From: Methanomassiliicoccus luminyensis B10
GTDB taxonomy: Archaea; Thermoplasmatota; Thermoplasmata; Methanomassiliicoccales; Methanomassiliicoccaceae
Length of the DNA: 64,000 bases
Reading direction: 5' to 3'
Assembly (NCBI RefSeq): GCF_000308215.1
Contig: NZ_CAJE01000003.1
Coordinates: forward strand, 37,707 to 101,706
Position numbers and translations under genes: made by a program. This document shows positions 34,348-44,242 of the stretch, piece by piece. The notes under the pieces were generated by a model. It did no database searches. It was not told the origin of the DNA and was given only the letters and a program-made list of their open reading frames with translations. Within the stretch, counting starts at the first letter, position 1; every line of letters begins with the position of its first letter.

Positions 34348-35280
34348 TCATTCCGTCCTCGAATAGGTCGCGGATACCAGGATACCAATCACAATTATAG
34401 CCATCGGCAACAGCCCGAAGGTCAGACCGAGCAACAGCATGTCCGATGTGAGTCCCATCACATTGATGCCCAAAGCATCTACCAGGAACGCGCCGACACC
34501 TATGAGCAGTATGCCTAGGAGAACCAACGTCACGTAAATCTCCGAGTATGTCGCCAGTTGCTCGATGTACGCCTTCTGCGAGAACCTCTTCGACTTCATG
34601 ACGTCGTCCGCTTTGTTCCTAAGATAGCCGTCTAGGTCGCCGCCCTGATGTATCATGTTCGCAAGATCCCAGATCGTTTCTCGGAACACATTGGACGGAG
34701 AGTCCCTGGCAGTCTCGGAAAGGGCAGTGATTATGTCCTTGCCCTCGATATCGATCTTATATACGGCCCTCTTGAACTCCCCGGAGACCTCTACGCTCTC
34801 CTCCCGCTTTGCTATCTTCCTTACGATCTCTACTGGTGAGAGGCCGGTGGAAGCGAGGATGGACAGCTCGCTCAGCGTGAACGGGAGCTCCTGCTCTATC
34901 TTACTAGCTTTATTGGATATACGCGATGTCACGGCCAGTGGGAAGACCATGAGCGTCCCCGCCCCGCTGACAGCGGTAAGTGCGAGCGTGAAAACGAACC
35001 ATGTCTCGGAATCGATCATCATGGCGAAGATGAAGAAGTATGGAAAGAAGGAAGCGGTCGCCACGATCAGGGCGGTTATATAGTTGCGGGCCAGGTACAT
35101 GCCAGGGGTCAGGTTCATATCGGCCTGGCGCAGCCTGGCTGCCAGTTTGGCTGTTTTATCGTTGTCCGGCTCCAACCTCTTTCCTAATGTCCGGTAGCAC
35201 AAGGCATTGTACTTGTCCGCGAAGCTCTTTTTATCCGTCTTGACAACCTTCTCCTTCTTTGTTCTCAAGGCGAGGGCCAT
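34348..35280 (-). CDS. TadC / ArlJ-like secretion membrane protein
   Basis: 310 residues with four membrane helices (about 65-85, 92-112, 240-265, 280-303) around a cytoplasmic GspF-like helical region (QELPFTLSELSILASTGLSPVEIVRKIA, IWDLANMIHQGGDLDGYL). Forms the inner-membrane platform with the protein above. Follows tadA by 9 bases, so tadA-tadC-tadC2 is one operon. Confidence 0.85.
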   Translation of the reverse strand: MALALRTKKEKVVKTDKKSFADKYNALCYRTLGKRLEPDNDKTAKLAARLRQADMNLTPGMYLARNYITALIVATASFFPYFFIFAMMIDSETWFVFTLALTAVSGAGTLMVFPLAVTSRISNKASKIEQELPFTLSELSILASTGLSPVEIVRKIAKREESVEVSGEFKRAVYKIDIEGKDIITALSETARDSPSNVFRETIWDLANMIHQGGDLDGYLRNKADDVMKSKRFSQKAYIEQLATYSEIYVTLVLLGILLIGVGAFLVDALGINVMGLTSDMLLLGLTFGLLPMAIIVIGILVSATYSRTE

Positions 35281-35289
35281 AACATCGCC

Positions 35290-37038
35290 TCAAGCGCCGT
35301 CGAGCTCCATGATCGCGGCCGCGGGGTTCACATAGTAATCGTTGATGGCCTTGCTGACCTGCTCGTAGTTGCTAATCCCCTTTTTGTCCATCAGCTTCAA
35401 GTATTGCTCCTTCCGCTTCATGTCCTCCAGCAATGCGTCGGCAGTCTTGCCGCTCGCGCGTGCGATGGTCTCGAGAAGAAAACTGCGGCCGCTGAAGACC
35501 ATCTTGTCCGACTTAGGGTCCCAGACAAAGACGTCATGGGTGAGGAGGTTCTTGGTGTCCTTTTCCACATCCAGGATTTCTACGATCGACTTTATCCGCC
35601 TCATGCGCCGGTTGCCGACCACGACCTGGCCTTGGAAGGCCACACAATCCAGGCTCTGGAACAGCACCCTGGGGATGTTCATCGGCTCGTTCTCCACACG
35701 GTGCAGCAGCTCGTCGATGGTGCCGGCATGGATGGTGCTCATGGAAGCATGGCCCACCGAAATGGCCTGGAAGAGCGTGAACGCCTCTTTGCCACGGACC
35801 TCGCCTACAATGACATATTCTGGCCTTTGCCTCAGTCCTGCTACTAGCAGGTCGAATAGGGTGACATCTCCCGGTCTGCCGCCACCGCCGCCGCCCACGC
35901 CTGAAACACTCGTTCCGGAAGCCCCGGCACCATACCCCTGGCGGGACACGGATTGGATCCAGTTGGGGTGGTCGATGTGGATTTCCGGGGTGTCCTCGAT
36001 GGAGACGATCTTGTCCTCGGGGCGGATGAACATGCATATGGCGTTCAGCAGTGTGGTCTTTCCACTGGCGGTGCCCCCGGAGACCAGCAGGGACTTCTTG
36101 CTCTCAATAATCGTCCAGAAATATGCCATTTGCAGGTGCGACACCGAGGAGAAGCGGATGAGATCGATGGGCGAGATGGGGTCCTTGGAGAACTTTCGGA
36201 TGGTGAAGGTGGAACCCTTCTTGGTGACCTCGGAGCCCAGGGTCAGGTTTATCCTGCTACCGTCCAGAAGAGTGGCGTCGAGGATTGGCGCGTAGATGGA
36301 AACATGCTTGCCCGAGATCTGGGCCAGCTTGATGACATACCTATTGAGCTCGACATCGCTCTCGTAGGCCACGTTGGTCTTCATGGAGCCGAAGATGCGG
36401 TGGAAGATATAGATGGGGATGTGCGGCCCGTTGCAGCTAATATCCTCGATGAAGGGGTCCTTCAGCACCGGATCGCTGCGACCCAGGCCTAGCAGTTCTC
36501 TTTCCAGGTAGTATAGCAGTACAGGCTTCCGTCTCTCTTCGATGTCCACGTCGTAGAGGTCGATGATGTCCTCGTACCTCGTCTTGAGGTACTCCCTCAG
36601 CACCTTCGACTCGGTGAAGATCTCACCCTCAATCACCGGGACCTCCTCGTTGTCCATGGTGGCCTCGAGCTTCGACCTCAGCAGAGCGATGGTCCCCTTC
36701 TCCCCGTCCTTGAGCCTGGGCTCCTTGACTATGTAATTGAACTCACCCTCGGCCTTATTGAAGATAATATTGACAAACGCGAAGGGAGGGGCGATAGGGT
36801 ACGTAATGTTGATATCGTACTTCTTCTTGTCCCGCACCTTTCGCATGTATGCCATGACCTCTTGGATGAGATCGTTCTCCGAGAGCTCCGGCTTTTGCAG
36901 GTACCTCTCGTCAAGCTCAGAGGCCTTCTTTATTAGAAGCTCCCTATCCCTTACTTCTAGGGGCAGCCTCCCCTGCGAATCCTCGGATCTGCGTTTTGAA
37001 CTTCTAGACTTAACGGCGATCGAAAGGTTCTCCAGCAT
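35290..37038 (-). CDS. TadA / GspE-type secretion ATPase
   Basis: 582 residues. The hexameric secretion ATPase motor: Walker A GGTASGKTTLL near residue 330, Walker B/Asp-box IEDTPEIHIDHPNW, and the histidine box VGHASMSTIHAG. A glycine-rich insertion (SVSGVGGGGGGRPGD, about residues 380-395) lies just after the Asp box, a feature of archaeal TadA proteins. First gene of the operon; a TATA-like CTTTAATAA at 37063-37071 implies a leaderless start. Confidence 0.92.
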   Translation of the reverse strand: MLENLSIAVKSRSSKRRSEDSQGRLPLEVRDRELLIKKASELDERYLQKPELSENDLIQEVMAYMRKVRDKKKYDINITYPIAPPFAFVNIIFNKAEGEFNYIVKEPRLKDGEKGTIALLRSKLEATMDNEEVPVIEGEIFTESKVLREYLKTRYEDIIDLYDVDIEERRKPVLLYYLERELLGLGRSDPVLKDPFIEDISCNGPHIPIYIFHRIFGSMKTNVAYESDVELNRYVIKLAQISGKHVSIYAPILDATLLDGSRINLTLGSEVTKKGSTFTIRKFSKDPISPIDLIRFSSVSHLQMAYFWTIIESKKSLLVSGGTASGKTTLLNAICMFIRPEDKIVSIEDTPEIHIDHPNWIQSVSRQGYGAGASGTSVSGVGGGGGGRPGDVTLFDLLVAGLRQRPEYVIVGEVRGKEAFTLFQAISVGHASMSTIHAGTIDELLHRVENEPMNIPRVLFQSLDCVAFQGQVVVGNRRMRRIKSIVEILDVEKDTKNLLTHDVFVWDPKSDKMVFSGRSFLLETIARASGKTADALLEDMKRKEQYLKLMDKKGISNYEQVSKAINDYYVNPAAAIMELDGA

Positions 37039-37105
37039 AGCCTGTCGATTCGATGAGGGAGCATTATTAAAGGATTAGCTATAGAGAAAATAGATATCCA
37101 TTACC

Positions 37106-37115
37106 CTATATATTA
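37106..37115 (+). promoter_or_regulatory. TATA box of pstS
   Basis: CTATATATTA; it leaves a long leader of about 140 bases before the ATG at 37280. Confidence 0.45.
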
Positions 37116-37227
37116 TTTTAAAATGAAATTAAACACCAGCGCATAATTGTCCTATTTTTTTCATTTGAACAATGCCTAAGAGCGACCTATCTCCTCGATG
37201 CTTTTCGGGCTCGGATGGGGCCCTAAT

Positions 37228-37251
37228 CCCCCGATGAGGTTCTCATCAGGG
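37228..37251 (+). promoter_or_regulatory. Hairpin in the pstS leader
   Basis: CCCGATGAG-GTT-CTCATCaGGG with one bulged A, ending about 17 bases before the GGAGTGAG ribosome site of pstS. Could shape translation of this highly regulated gene. Confidence 0.35.
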
Positions 37252-37279
37252 TCTTCACGGGAAGAAATGGAGTGAGAAT

Positions 37280-38347
37280 ATGATAAAGAACAAATCTATG
37301 AGGAAGATGAGGAGCGACCTGAAGGCCGTCTCCCCGGTCATCGCCACCATTCTGCTGGTGCTCGTGGCGGTCGCTTCCGCCGTCGCCTTCTGGGCGATCA
37401 TGCAAAGCTGGCAGGACGATCAGTCCGAAAAGCTCGGGACCGTAGACATCGGTGACGACACCCTTACTGGAAAGATTAAGGTTGCCGGAAGCACCACTGT
37501 CTATCCGATGATGGATCTCGCGGCTAAGAACTTCATGAACATAAACCCGCAGGTTAAGATTACCGTTCAGGGCGGCGGGTCCGGCGCTGGCGTCACCGGT
37601 GTCACCACTGGGACTGCTGACATCGGCATGATTTCCAAGGCCTGGACCGACGGTGAAACCTATCCCTCTATCGTGGCCACCACCATCGCCCACGATGGCG
37701 TTGTCATCATCATCTCCGACAAGGCTGCGGAGAAGCACGGGATCACCGATGCGATGTTGGAGGCAATGGAGACCGCGGACATCATGGGAGTCTATGGTGT
37801 GGCTTATAAGACTTCCGACGACAAGACCCTCGTTGAGGCAACCACCACTTCGATTGACACCTGGGGTGAGCTCGTTGTTGCTCTTGGTGGCACCTACACT
37901 GGTGAGGATGCTGACGCCCCCATTAATACCTACCAGAGGTCTGAGGAGTCCGGCACCGAGGAAGGCTTCGTCCAGAAGGTTATGGGCGCTTCTGACAAGC
38001 AGCTCCCCAAATTCTGTGAGGCTGAGGGCAAGGACGGCAACCCAGGCATGATCCAGGCGGTCAGCGCTGACGAGGACGGTATAGGTTTCACCTCCTATGG
38101 GATGGCTGCTTCTAACAGTGGTCTGATGTCCTTCTGGCTCAACGGCGTGGAGTGCACCCCTGAGAGCGTGGAAGCGGAGCTTGCCGACAAGAATGATCCT
38201 GAGGGCTATGATGGCTCCAGGCCCCTGGTCGTCCTGACCAATGGTGCCCCCAGTGGCATCGTCAAGACCTTCATCGACTACATCCTCGATGAGACCAACA
38301 ACGTGGCCATCTGTTCCGCCGAAGGCTACATCTCTCTGTACGCTTAA
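37280..38347 (+). CDS. pstS: Phosphate-binding protein with pilin-like N-terminal signal
   Basis: 355 residues. The C-terminal 300 are a type II periplasmic-binding domain of the PstS family (VAGSTTVYPMMDLAAKNF, GGGSGAGVTGVTTGTADIGMISK, YQRSEESGTEEGFVQK). The N-terminus is not a normal lipoprotein signal: RSDLKAVSPVIATILLVLVAVASAVAFWA matches archaeal pilin/archaellin class III leaders (about residues 12-40). Phosphate uptake in operon neighbourhood with pstCA, pstB and phoU. Codon use is visibly different from neighbouring genes, with more T-ending codons, perhaps for high expression. Confidence 0.9.
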   Translation: MIKNKSMRKMRSDLKAVSPVIATILLVLVAVASAVAFWAIMQSWQDDQSEKLGTVDIGDDTLTGKIKVAGSTTVYPMMDLAAKNFMNINPQVKITVQGGGSGAGVTGVTTGTADIGMISKAWTDGETYPSIVATTIAHDGVVIIISDKAAEKHGITDAMLEAMETADIMGVYGVAYKTSDDKTLVEATTTSIDTWGELVVALGGTYTGEDADAPINTYQRSEESGTEEGFVQKVMGASDKQLPKFCEAEGKDGNPGMIQAVSADEDGIGFTSYGMAASNSGLMSFWLNGVECTPESVEAELADKNDPEGYDGSRPLVVLTNGAPSGIVKTFIDYILDETNNVAICSAEGYISLYA

Positions 38348-38383
38348 GCAGACAGAGAGGCAAGTTCCAAACCCTTTTCTCAA

Positions 38384-38390
38384 TTTTTTT
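38384..38390 (+). terminator. T-tract terminator after pstS
   Basis: A run of seven T within a T-rich stretch 37-43 bases after the stop, the common form of archaeal termination signal. Confidence 0.45.
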
Positions 38391-38681
38391 ACATATATAT
38401 CCCAATGAGGTCCCTGGGGCTTCCAAGTTGATTCTATTGCATTATGGTCTACATACTTCCTTTTAAATCCACGGCCTATGAGTAGTCCATGTAATAATAG
38501 CTAAATAGTCGAACAATCGGCAAACATCTCGTATCATCAGATGTATGATTGTGTGCTCGGCGTTGATGCCCTCTCTTAGCGTGGCGACCTCTGTAGAGCG
38601 CTCCATGTGCAATAGGGAACATAACCCCGCGTCGGGCAGAATGGGTGTCTCTTGATGGTTCCTGTAAATAATCTATTGACG

Positions 38682-38693
38682 TTATATATAAAC
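38682..38693 (+). promoter_or_regulatory. TATA box of pstCA
   Basis: TTATATATAAAC, 44-55 bases upstream of the ATG at 38737. A strong, near-consensus archaeal box. Confidence 0.6.
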
Positions 38694-38736
38694 AATTGGC
38701 AGGTATTAACTATCTTATGTTTGTGCGTAATCCTGA

Positions 38737-41700
38737 ATGGCCATCTCGGAAAAAAAGATAATGGGGCTTATTCTCCCACTTCATCTCCTGACCATTATTC
38801 TTCTATCAATATATGTGAATTCCTTGGGCCTGGTGTTCATCCTGCCCGTGATTGTGGTCTGCGAGGCAATCATTCTCATCTATGCAAGGGACAACGCCAA
38901 ATTGTTCTTATTCATGTGGCAACTGCCATTTTTCATAGTACTGCTCCTAGCCCTGCTGGTTGAACCCAACAGGCTTCTCAATATTGACAAGGTTCCTTCG
39001 CTGGCGCCCCTCCTCTTCATGGGGGCCCTGGCTCTCATGGAGGCAATAATGGCGGCAATCTGCTTCCTTGGGGAGAGGGCCATCAAGCCCATCCTCTTCG
39101 GGTCTACCGCGACCATGATAGCGGCCGTCTTTCTCATCGTCGCCCTCATAGGCAGCGAGGGGATGATGGGCATGATGGAGAACGATCCGATAGAGATGCT
39201 GACCTCCACCAGTTGGTCAGCTCACTATGACCCTGACACCGAAGGTCATCTCTACATCCCCATGGTGATCCTGCAATACGATTTCGACGTGAGCACGAAC
39301 AACAGCGTCGTGCACGTCCAGCCTGGTGTAGATGCCATACTATCTCTTATCATAATTAACAAAGGCGCCCTAGGGGATCGGTACAGCATCAGCGTGGTCG
39401 CAGGCCCCGAGGTCGAATGCCGACTTTCCCAGGACATCGTAACGGTCAACGGCAGCAGCGCGTCGGAGGTCCCGCTGATCTTGTGCTCACACACGCAGGG
39501 TTCATTTGATGTCGAAGTACAAGTGGATGGCGATAACGGCGGGAAGAGGGGCGTAGATATTAGACTGGAAGCATCGAATGCAGGCATAGAACTTGATCAT
39601 GAGGGCGAGAAGACCATCAAAACCGGCCCCGAAGGGTCAACGGGCTCTTTTCCGTTCAGCGTAACCAACACCGGCACTGAGGGATGCAACATCACCTTCG
39701 TAGTGACGGCGTCGGACCATTTCCGCCCATCCATAAGGGGTACATCTAGTTGGAATTACTCGCTGAGTGAAGGCTATTCCTACCTGGGGGCAGGGGAGGT
39801 TGGTAACTACTCCCTCATACCTCGCTTCCTGAAGTTGGAGGGTGGTATATATAATGTCAGGGTCGACATCACCATTAATGGTACGGATGTTCAAGAGATT
39901 TACAATCTGGTCTTCGACTATCAGTCAGTTAGGTATGCCTGGTCGCTGAACGATTGGACCCTGCCGCTCCACCCCGGCACGGTCATGGAATGGACTGTCG
40001 TGGTGGGAGCGGACAATCGTGCGCCCTACACCATGTTGACCTCCATTCCGGAAGGATGCTCTGTGACGGCGACCGTCAACGGGACCGAGATCCCGCTCAC
40101 GACCGAGTGGAATCGGATAAAGCTTGACAACAATGGCACCGCCATGGTCACCCTGCTCGTGTCCGCGTCCGAGGAGTTAACAGGAGATTCGGAACTGACC
40201 ATGGGGTTCAGAACGACCGGGAGCACGCAATCCTTCGGGATGGCGGGATTCCTGGCGGGAACGGCTATAACGGTTGCGTTCGCTCTTCTCTTCGCCGTGC
40301 CATTAGCCCTGGGAAGTGCGATCTTCTTGGTGGAGTACGCACCGGGTCGGCTTCGAAAAGTGATAAAACCGATTATGGAAATCCTGGCAGGTATCCCGTC
40401 GGTCGTCTACGGCCTATGGGGAGGATTGACACTAGGACCAATGTTATCGACCAACCTCTATCCGTTCGTCAGTTCGACCCTGGGTTCCGTCATTCCATTT
40501 TTTCATTCCGAAAGTTCGTACATGTCCCCATCGATATTCACCGCCTCGATCGTGTTGTCCATAATGATCTTCCCGATAATAATGACCCTTTCATACGATG
40601 CGATGTACGCAGTGCCATCGGACCTTAAGGACGCCTCGCTGGCGACCGGAGCGACTAAGTGGCAGACCATACGAAGGGTGGTGATGGTGAAGGCCAGATC
40701 GGGCGTGATCGCCTCGGTGGTGCTGGGCATGGGCAGAGCCATAGGGGAAACTATGGCCGTGCTCATGATAATGGGATGCACGTCCAGGATCCCGGGCAGC
40801 ATCTTCGACAGCGTCGGCACCATGACCTCGGCGATTGCCTCGCAGTTCGGGGAGACATACGCATACGATACATCCAGGCATGGCCTCTTCGCTATCGCCC
40901 TGATACTCTTCCTTATTGTCTTCGTCCTCAATCTGGTGGTCCTCAGTGTCACTAGGGAGCACGGTAGCCGCCGGACGAACTTCCTGTTCAAGCGGTTCAA
41001 AGGGGTTAAAAAGGTCATCGCTGCAAAGTTGGCTAAAAGGGGAAGATATGTGGACATCAGAAGCATGTTCAAACCGAGTGAACGAAACGCTCGGTTCGAC
41101 AAATATGCTAAATGGTGCCTGTACGCCTGTGCCGCCATCCTCATGGTGATTGTAGCGTACATCATGGGGGATGTGATCATCAGGGGAGGCAGCTCACTCA
41201 GGCTCTCGTACTTGTTGGAGGCGGAGTTTGGGTCGGGCACAGAGGGAGGAGGCTTCCTGAATGCCATCACCGGTTCTCTTGCCTTAGTGGCGATAGCCAT
41301 AGGATTGTCAGCCCCAATAGCGGTACTCGCGGCCATTTACTCGAACGAGTATGCCAACAAGAACGGTCTCATCATTCGGATGACCTCCTTTGCCACGAGC
41401 ACTCTTGCCAGTACACCCTCCATCATCTACGGAGGGTTCGGTTTCATGCTGTTCGTGCTGTACTTGGGCTTGGGGTTCTCCCTCATCGCAGGTGGACTTA
41501 CGCTGGCGCTCATGGCCATGCCCCTCATATTCATGAGCGCTACCGAGGGCCTCAAATCGGTCCCGGGCACCTTCCGAGAGGCATCATATGCCCTGGGGGT
41601 CTCCAAGTGGGCCACGATAAAGAACGTTATACTGCCGGTCTCGTTCTCATCGATATCGAGCGGGGTGATTATCGCTATCGGCAGGACGATAGGCGAAACG

Positions 41701-41952
41701 GCAGCCATCATCCTCACTGCTGGCTATGCTGCGATGCTTACCGACAGCTTGTTCATGTCGGCGGCATCGCTGCCGAACATGATCTACAAATATTTCAATT
41801 ACTCTTTCTTGCATCCAGAAGTCGGTGAAAAGCTCTACGCGGCGGCCTTCGTACTGATCATGATTATCATAGTACTGAATCTGGCGGCCAGGCTGATAGC
41901 CTCCAGGTCACAGAAGCATATGGGAATCGATCTCGGGAACAAATCGTGGTGA
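38737..41952 (+). CDS. Fused PstC-PstA phosphate permease with extracellular domain
   Basis: 1071 residues, about twice a normal permease. Residues 1-145 hold four or five membrane helices, 160-495 a soluble extracellular region with CARDB-like repeats (YSISVVAGPEVECRLSQDIV, CNITFVVTASDHFRP), 500-770 a PstC-type permease domain and 790-1070 a PstA-type domain. The two EAA loops are KDASLATGATKWQTIRR and REASYALGVSKWATIKN, each followed by GRAIGETMAV or GRTIGETAAI. One chain would thus provide both channel halves for PstB. The front part is not found in bacterial PstC and may receive phosphate from the pilin-anchored PstS (inference). Confidence 0.9.
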   Translation: MAISEKKIMGLILPLHLLTIILLSIYVNSLGLVFILPVIVVCEAIILIYARDNAKLFLFMWQLPFFIVLLLALLVEPNRLLNIDKVPSLAPLLFMGALALMEAIMAAICFLGERAIKPILFGSTATMIAAVFLIVALIGSEGMMGMMENDPIEMLTSTSWSAHYDPDTEGHLYIPMVILQYDFDVSTNNSVVHVQPGVDAILSLIIINKGALGDRYSISVVAGPEVECRLSQDIVTVNGSSASEVPLILCSHTQGSFDVEVQVDGDNGGKRGVDIRLEASNAGIELDHEGEKTIKTGPEGSTGSFPFSVTNTGTEGCNITFVVTASDHFRPSIRGTSSWNYSLSEGYSYLGAGEVGNYSLIPRFLKLEGGIYNVRVDITINGTDVQEIYNLVFDYQSVRYAWSLNDWTLPLHPGTVMEWTVVVGADNRAPYTMLTSIPEGCSVTATVNGTEIPLTTEWNRIKLDNNGTAMVTLLVSASEELTGDSELTMGFRTTGSTQSFGMAGFLAGTAITVAFALLFAVPLALGSAIFLVEYAPGRLRKVIKPIMEILAGIPSVVYGLWGGLTLGPMLSTNLYPFVSSTLGSVIPFFHSESSYMSPSIFTASIVLSIMIFPIIMTLSYDAMYAVPSDLKDASLATGATKWQTIRRVVMVKARSGVIASVVLGMGRAIGETMAVLMIMGCTSRIPGSIFDSVGTMTSAIASQFGETYAYDTSRHGLFAIALILFLIVFVLNLVVLSVTREHGSRRTNFLFKRFKGVKKVIAAKLAKRGRYVDIRSMFKPSERNARFDKYAKWCLYACAAILMVIVAYIMGDVIIRGGSSLRLSYLLEAEFGSGTEGGGFLNAITGSLALVAIAIGLSAPIAVLAAIYSNEYANKNGLIIRMTSFATSTLASTPSIIYGGFGFMLFVLYLGLGFSLIAGGLTLALMAMPLIFMSATEGLKSVPGTFREASYALGVSKWATIKNVILPVSFSSISSGVIIAIGRTIGETAAIILTAGYAAMLTDSLFMSAASLPNMIYKYFNYSFLHPEVGEKLYAAAFVLIMIIIVLNLAARLIASRSQKHMGIDLGNKSW

Positions 41953-42115
41953 TCTGCAGAACGATTGATGACAAAGAGATGGAGAAAGGCTACTGACGAG
42001 GCTCAGCCGATTGACCATGAACCGCTTTTATGAAAGACGAGGTTCGGCCCTGCGTTATAAGATATAAAGAAAGGAAGGTGGCCGCAAGCCCGTTGCAAAG
42101 GATTTGATGGAATGA

Positions 42116-43156
42116 TCAAGCAGTCGGTGTGGCCGTCTTCGCCATCGTCGTGTTGTACTCCATCACGAAGTAGTGATTTATGGCCGCCTCGCCGATGTCG
42201 GACGCGTACGCCCTCGTCCGCTCGATGCTGTCCACGATGTATGCCAGGGGCACGATGTTCGTCGCCTCCCCCCTCATCGACAGCACTTCGCGGCTGAGGT
42301 TCTCGATGTTATGTGACAAAAGCTCGGCGCGGTTCACCACTTCATTGGCGGTGTCGAACTTGTTCTGGTAGAACGACGAGACCGCGTCGTCCATGAGCTT
42401 GATGACCTCCGAGTCCATGGCCATGATCTTGGGCGTGAGTTCCTCCTTCTCGTCGATCTTGGCCGCGTTCGCGGCGATGCGCCCGGCATGGTCGGCAACC
42501 CTCTCCAGCGTCCTGGCCACCAGCAGGTAGCCCTGCGCCTCGATGGTGGAAACGCCCATCTTGTCGGCGAAGAACACGTCCCTGATGATCTGGTTGTACT
42601 GCTTGGAGATCATCCAGTACAGCTTGTCGACCTCCTGATCGCGGGACTGCACGTCCTCGGCCATGTCCTTGTTCCTGGTGCTCAGGATGCCGATGGCGTC
42701 CTGGTGCATGTCCCGGGCGATCATGTACATGCGCTTGATGCCCTTGACCATGGAGAAGTCGCTCGAGTCGAGAAGGTCCCTAAGCACCATGATGTTGGAC
42801 GACTCCTCGATCAGCTGGGGCCCGATGACGCTGTGCGTGAGGTCCCTTATGTCCTGGCGCACGTTCTTGGGCGAGTTGCCGTTGGTGCGGAACTCGATGA
42901 GGTTGTACCCGGCGAGGTAGGCGCCGATGAACTTCCTGAAAAGCTGCTCGTTGTCGTTGGAGTCGACCATGATCACCTTCTTGGTCTGCTCCCTCTCGCT
43001 CTTCTTGAGCTTGGGGTTGATGAGCATGGTGCCGTCCGGCAGGGGGACCAGGACCACACTGTCCCCGTTCCTCAATTGAACACTGGTCACCCATTTCTTG
43101 GGGAGGGAGACGACGTAGGTCGATTTCCCGGTCACCTGAACTTTCCTAGTTTCCAC
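42116..43156 (-). CDS. PhoU-like regulator with N-terminal AbrB/SpoVT DNA-binding domain
   Basis: 346 residues from GTG at 43156. Residues 1-50 (VQVTGKSTYVVSLPKKWV with NGDSVVLVPLPDG) are an AbrB-like swapped-hairpin domain. The rest is two PhoU three-helix bundles, e.g. RTLERVADHAGRIAANAAKI, a PhoU signature. This archaeal fusion is expected to act on pst transcription and transporter gating. The TATA box at 43180-43187 (ATATAAAG as read on the plus strand) places the start at the GTG. Confidence 0.88.
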   Translation of the reverse strand: METRKVQVTGKSTYVVSLPKKWVTSVQLRNGDSVVLVPLPDGTMLINPKLKKSEREQTKKVIMVDSNDNEQLFRKFIGAYLAGYNLIEFRTNGNSPKNVRQDIRDLTHSVIGPQLIEESSNIMVLRDLLDSSDFSMVKGIKRMYMIARDMHQDAIGILSTRNKDMAEDVQSRDQEVDKLYWMISKQYNQIIRDVFFADKMGVSTIEAQGYLLVARTLERVADHAGRIAANAAKIDEKEELTPKIMAMDSEVIKLMDDAVSSFYQNKFDTANEVVNRAELLSHNIENLSREVLSMRGEATNIVPLAYIVDSIERTRAYASDIGEAAINHYFVMEYNTTMAKTATPTA

Positions 43157-43179
43157 AAGGGACTCATTTAGGACTGCGG

Positions 43180-43187
43180 ATATAAAG
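43180..43187 (-). promoter_or_regulatory. TATA box of phoU-like gene
   Basis: CTTTATAT on the minus strand, 24-31 bases before the GTG at 43156; the transcript is probably leaderless. Confidence 0.55.
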
Positions 43188-43280
43188 TGTGTCAAATTAG
43201 AGAATGGAGAACTATATGTCCTCCGCATTCTACATGCTCGACAATAGTTCAAGCATCCAGCATGAACGTGTTCGGCCTTG

Positions 43281-44078
43281 TTATCCGAAAGCCCCGGACA
43301 CGTACTTCTCGGTGCTCTCGTTCTGGGGGTTCTCGAACACCTGCTTGGTCGGCCCGTACTCCATCAGTTTCCCCAGGTACATGTAGCCGGTCCGGTCCGA
43401 CACCCTGGCGGCCTGCTGCATGTTGTGCGTCACGATAACGATGGTGTACTCCTCGCGGAGCTGCCTCAGGAGATCCTCGATCTTGAACGTGGCGATGGGG
43501 TCCAGGGCCGAGCACGGCTCGTCGAACAATATGACCTCCGGCCGCATCGCCAGCGCGCGGGCGATGCACAGCCTCTGCTGCTGCCCCCCGGAGAGGCTTG
43601 CGGCCGGCCCGTCCAGCCGGTCCTCCACCTCGCCCCACAGGGCGGCGCTCTTCAGGGACGATTCCACGATCTTGTCCAGCGTCGGCGGGTTCCTGATGCC
43701 CGCGCACCTGCACCCGTATGCCACGTTCTCGTAGATGGAGAAGGGGAAGGGATTAGGCCTCTGGAACACCATGCCCACCTTCCTGCGGAGGTCGATGAGG
43801 TCGGTGGAGGGGTCGTTGATGTTCTCCTCGTCAAGAAGTACGGTGCCCTTCACCCGGCAGCCCTGGATCTGGTCGTTCATGCGGTTAAGGCAGCGGAGGA
43901 GGGTGGACTTGCCGCATCCGGACGGGCCGATGAGCGCGGTAATGCTCTCCGGCGGGACGTCCATGGTCACCCCGTACAGCGCCTGCTTCTCCCCATACCA
44001 GAGGTCCAGGTCCTTGATGGATATGGCCGAGCCCGTGATGTCACCTTCCTCGGGCGTTCCCACACTTTCTCCGTTCAT
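43281..44078 (-). CDS. pstB: Phosphate ABC transporter ATP-binding protein
   Basis: 265 residues from the ATG at 44078; the longer frame to 44246 is not homologous. Contains Walker [12 protein letters not shown], the Q-loop [17 protein letters not shown], signature [15 protein letters not shown] and Walker [15 protein letters not shown]; the NPFPFSIY motif is specific to PstB. Lies upstream of the phoU-like gene on the minus strand and opposite to pstS-pstCA. A TATA-like GAATATATT at 44095-44103 gives a near-leaderless start. Confidence 0.95.
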   Translation of the reverse strand: MNGESVGTPEEGDITGSAISIKDLDLWYGEKQALYGVTMDVPPESITALIGPSGCGKSTLLRCLNRMNDQIQGCRVKGTVLLDEENINDPSTDLIDLRRKVGMVFQRPNPFPFSIYENVAYGCRCAGIRNPPTLDKIVESSLKSAALWGEVEDRLDGPAASLSGGQQQRLCIARALAMRPEVILFDEPCSALDPIATFKIEDLLRQLREEYTIVIVTHNMQQAARVSDRTGYMYLGKLMEYGPTKQVFENPQNESTEKYVSGAFG

Positions 44079-44242
44079 AACGGCTGGCGAAATAGAATAT
44101 ATTCCTGAAAGGAGACCACATAGTTCTACATGATGACCGGTGCATTTCCACTGGAGAGAAAGGCCGTTCGTAGAAATGACGCTGGTCGGCGGGCGCGTGG
44201 GGAGTTCGCCGCCCTTGCGGAGGTTTCGGAAAGGCTGTCGCC

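Larger units (their letters stand above)
38348..38736. other. Intergenic region between pstS and pstCA
   Basis: 389 bases with no supported gene. It contains the pstS T-tract, an AT-rich middle and the pstCA promoter. A weak repeat ACATCT...AGATGT occurs at 38524-38544. No recognised riboswitch. Confidence 0.5.

Noticed and set aside
35880..35910. Glycine-rich stretch in tadA as an assembly artefact
   Set aside because: Frame is kept and similar insertions after the Asp box are known in archaeal secretion ATPases.
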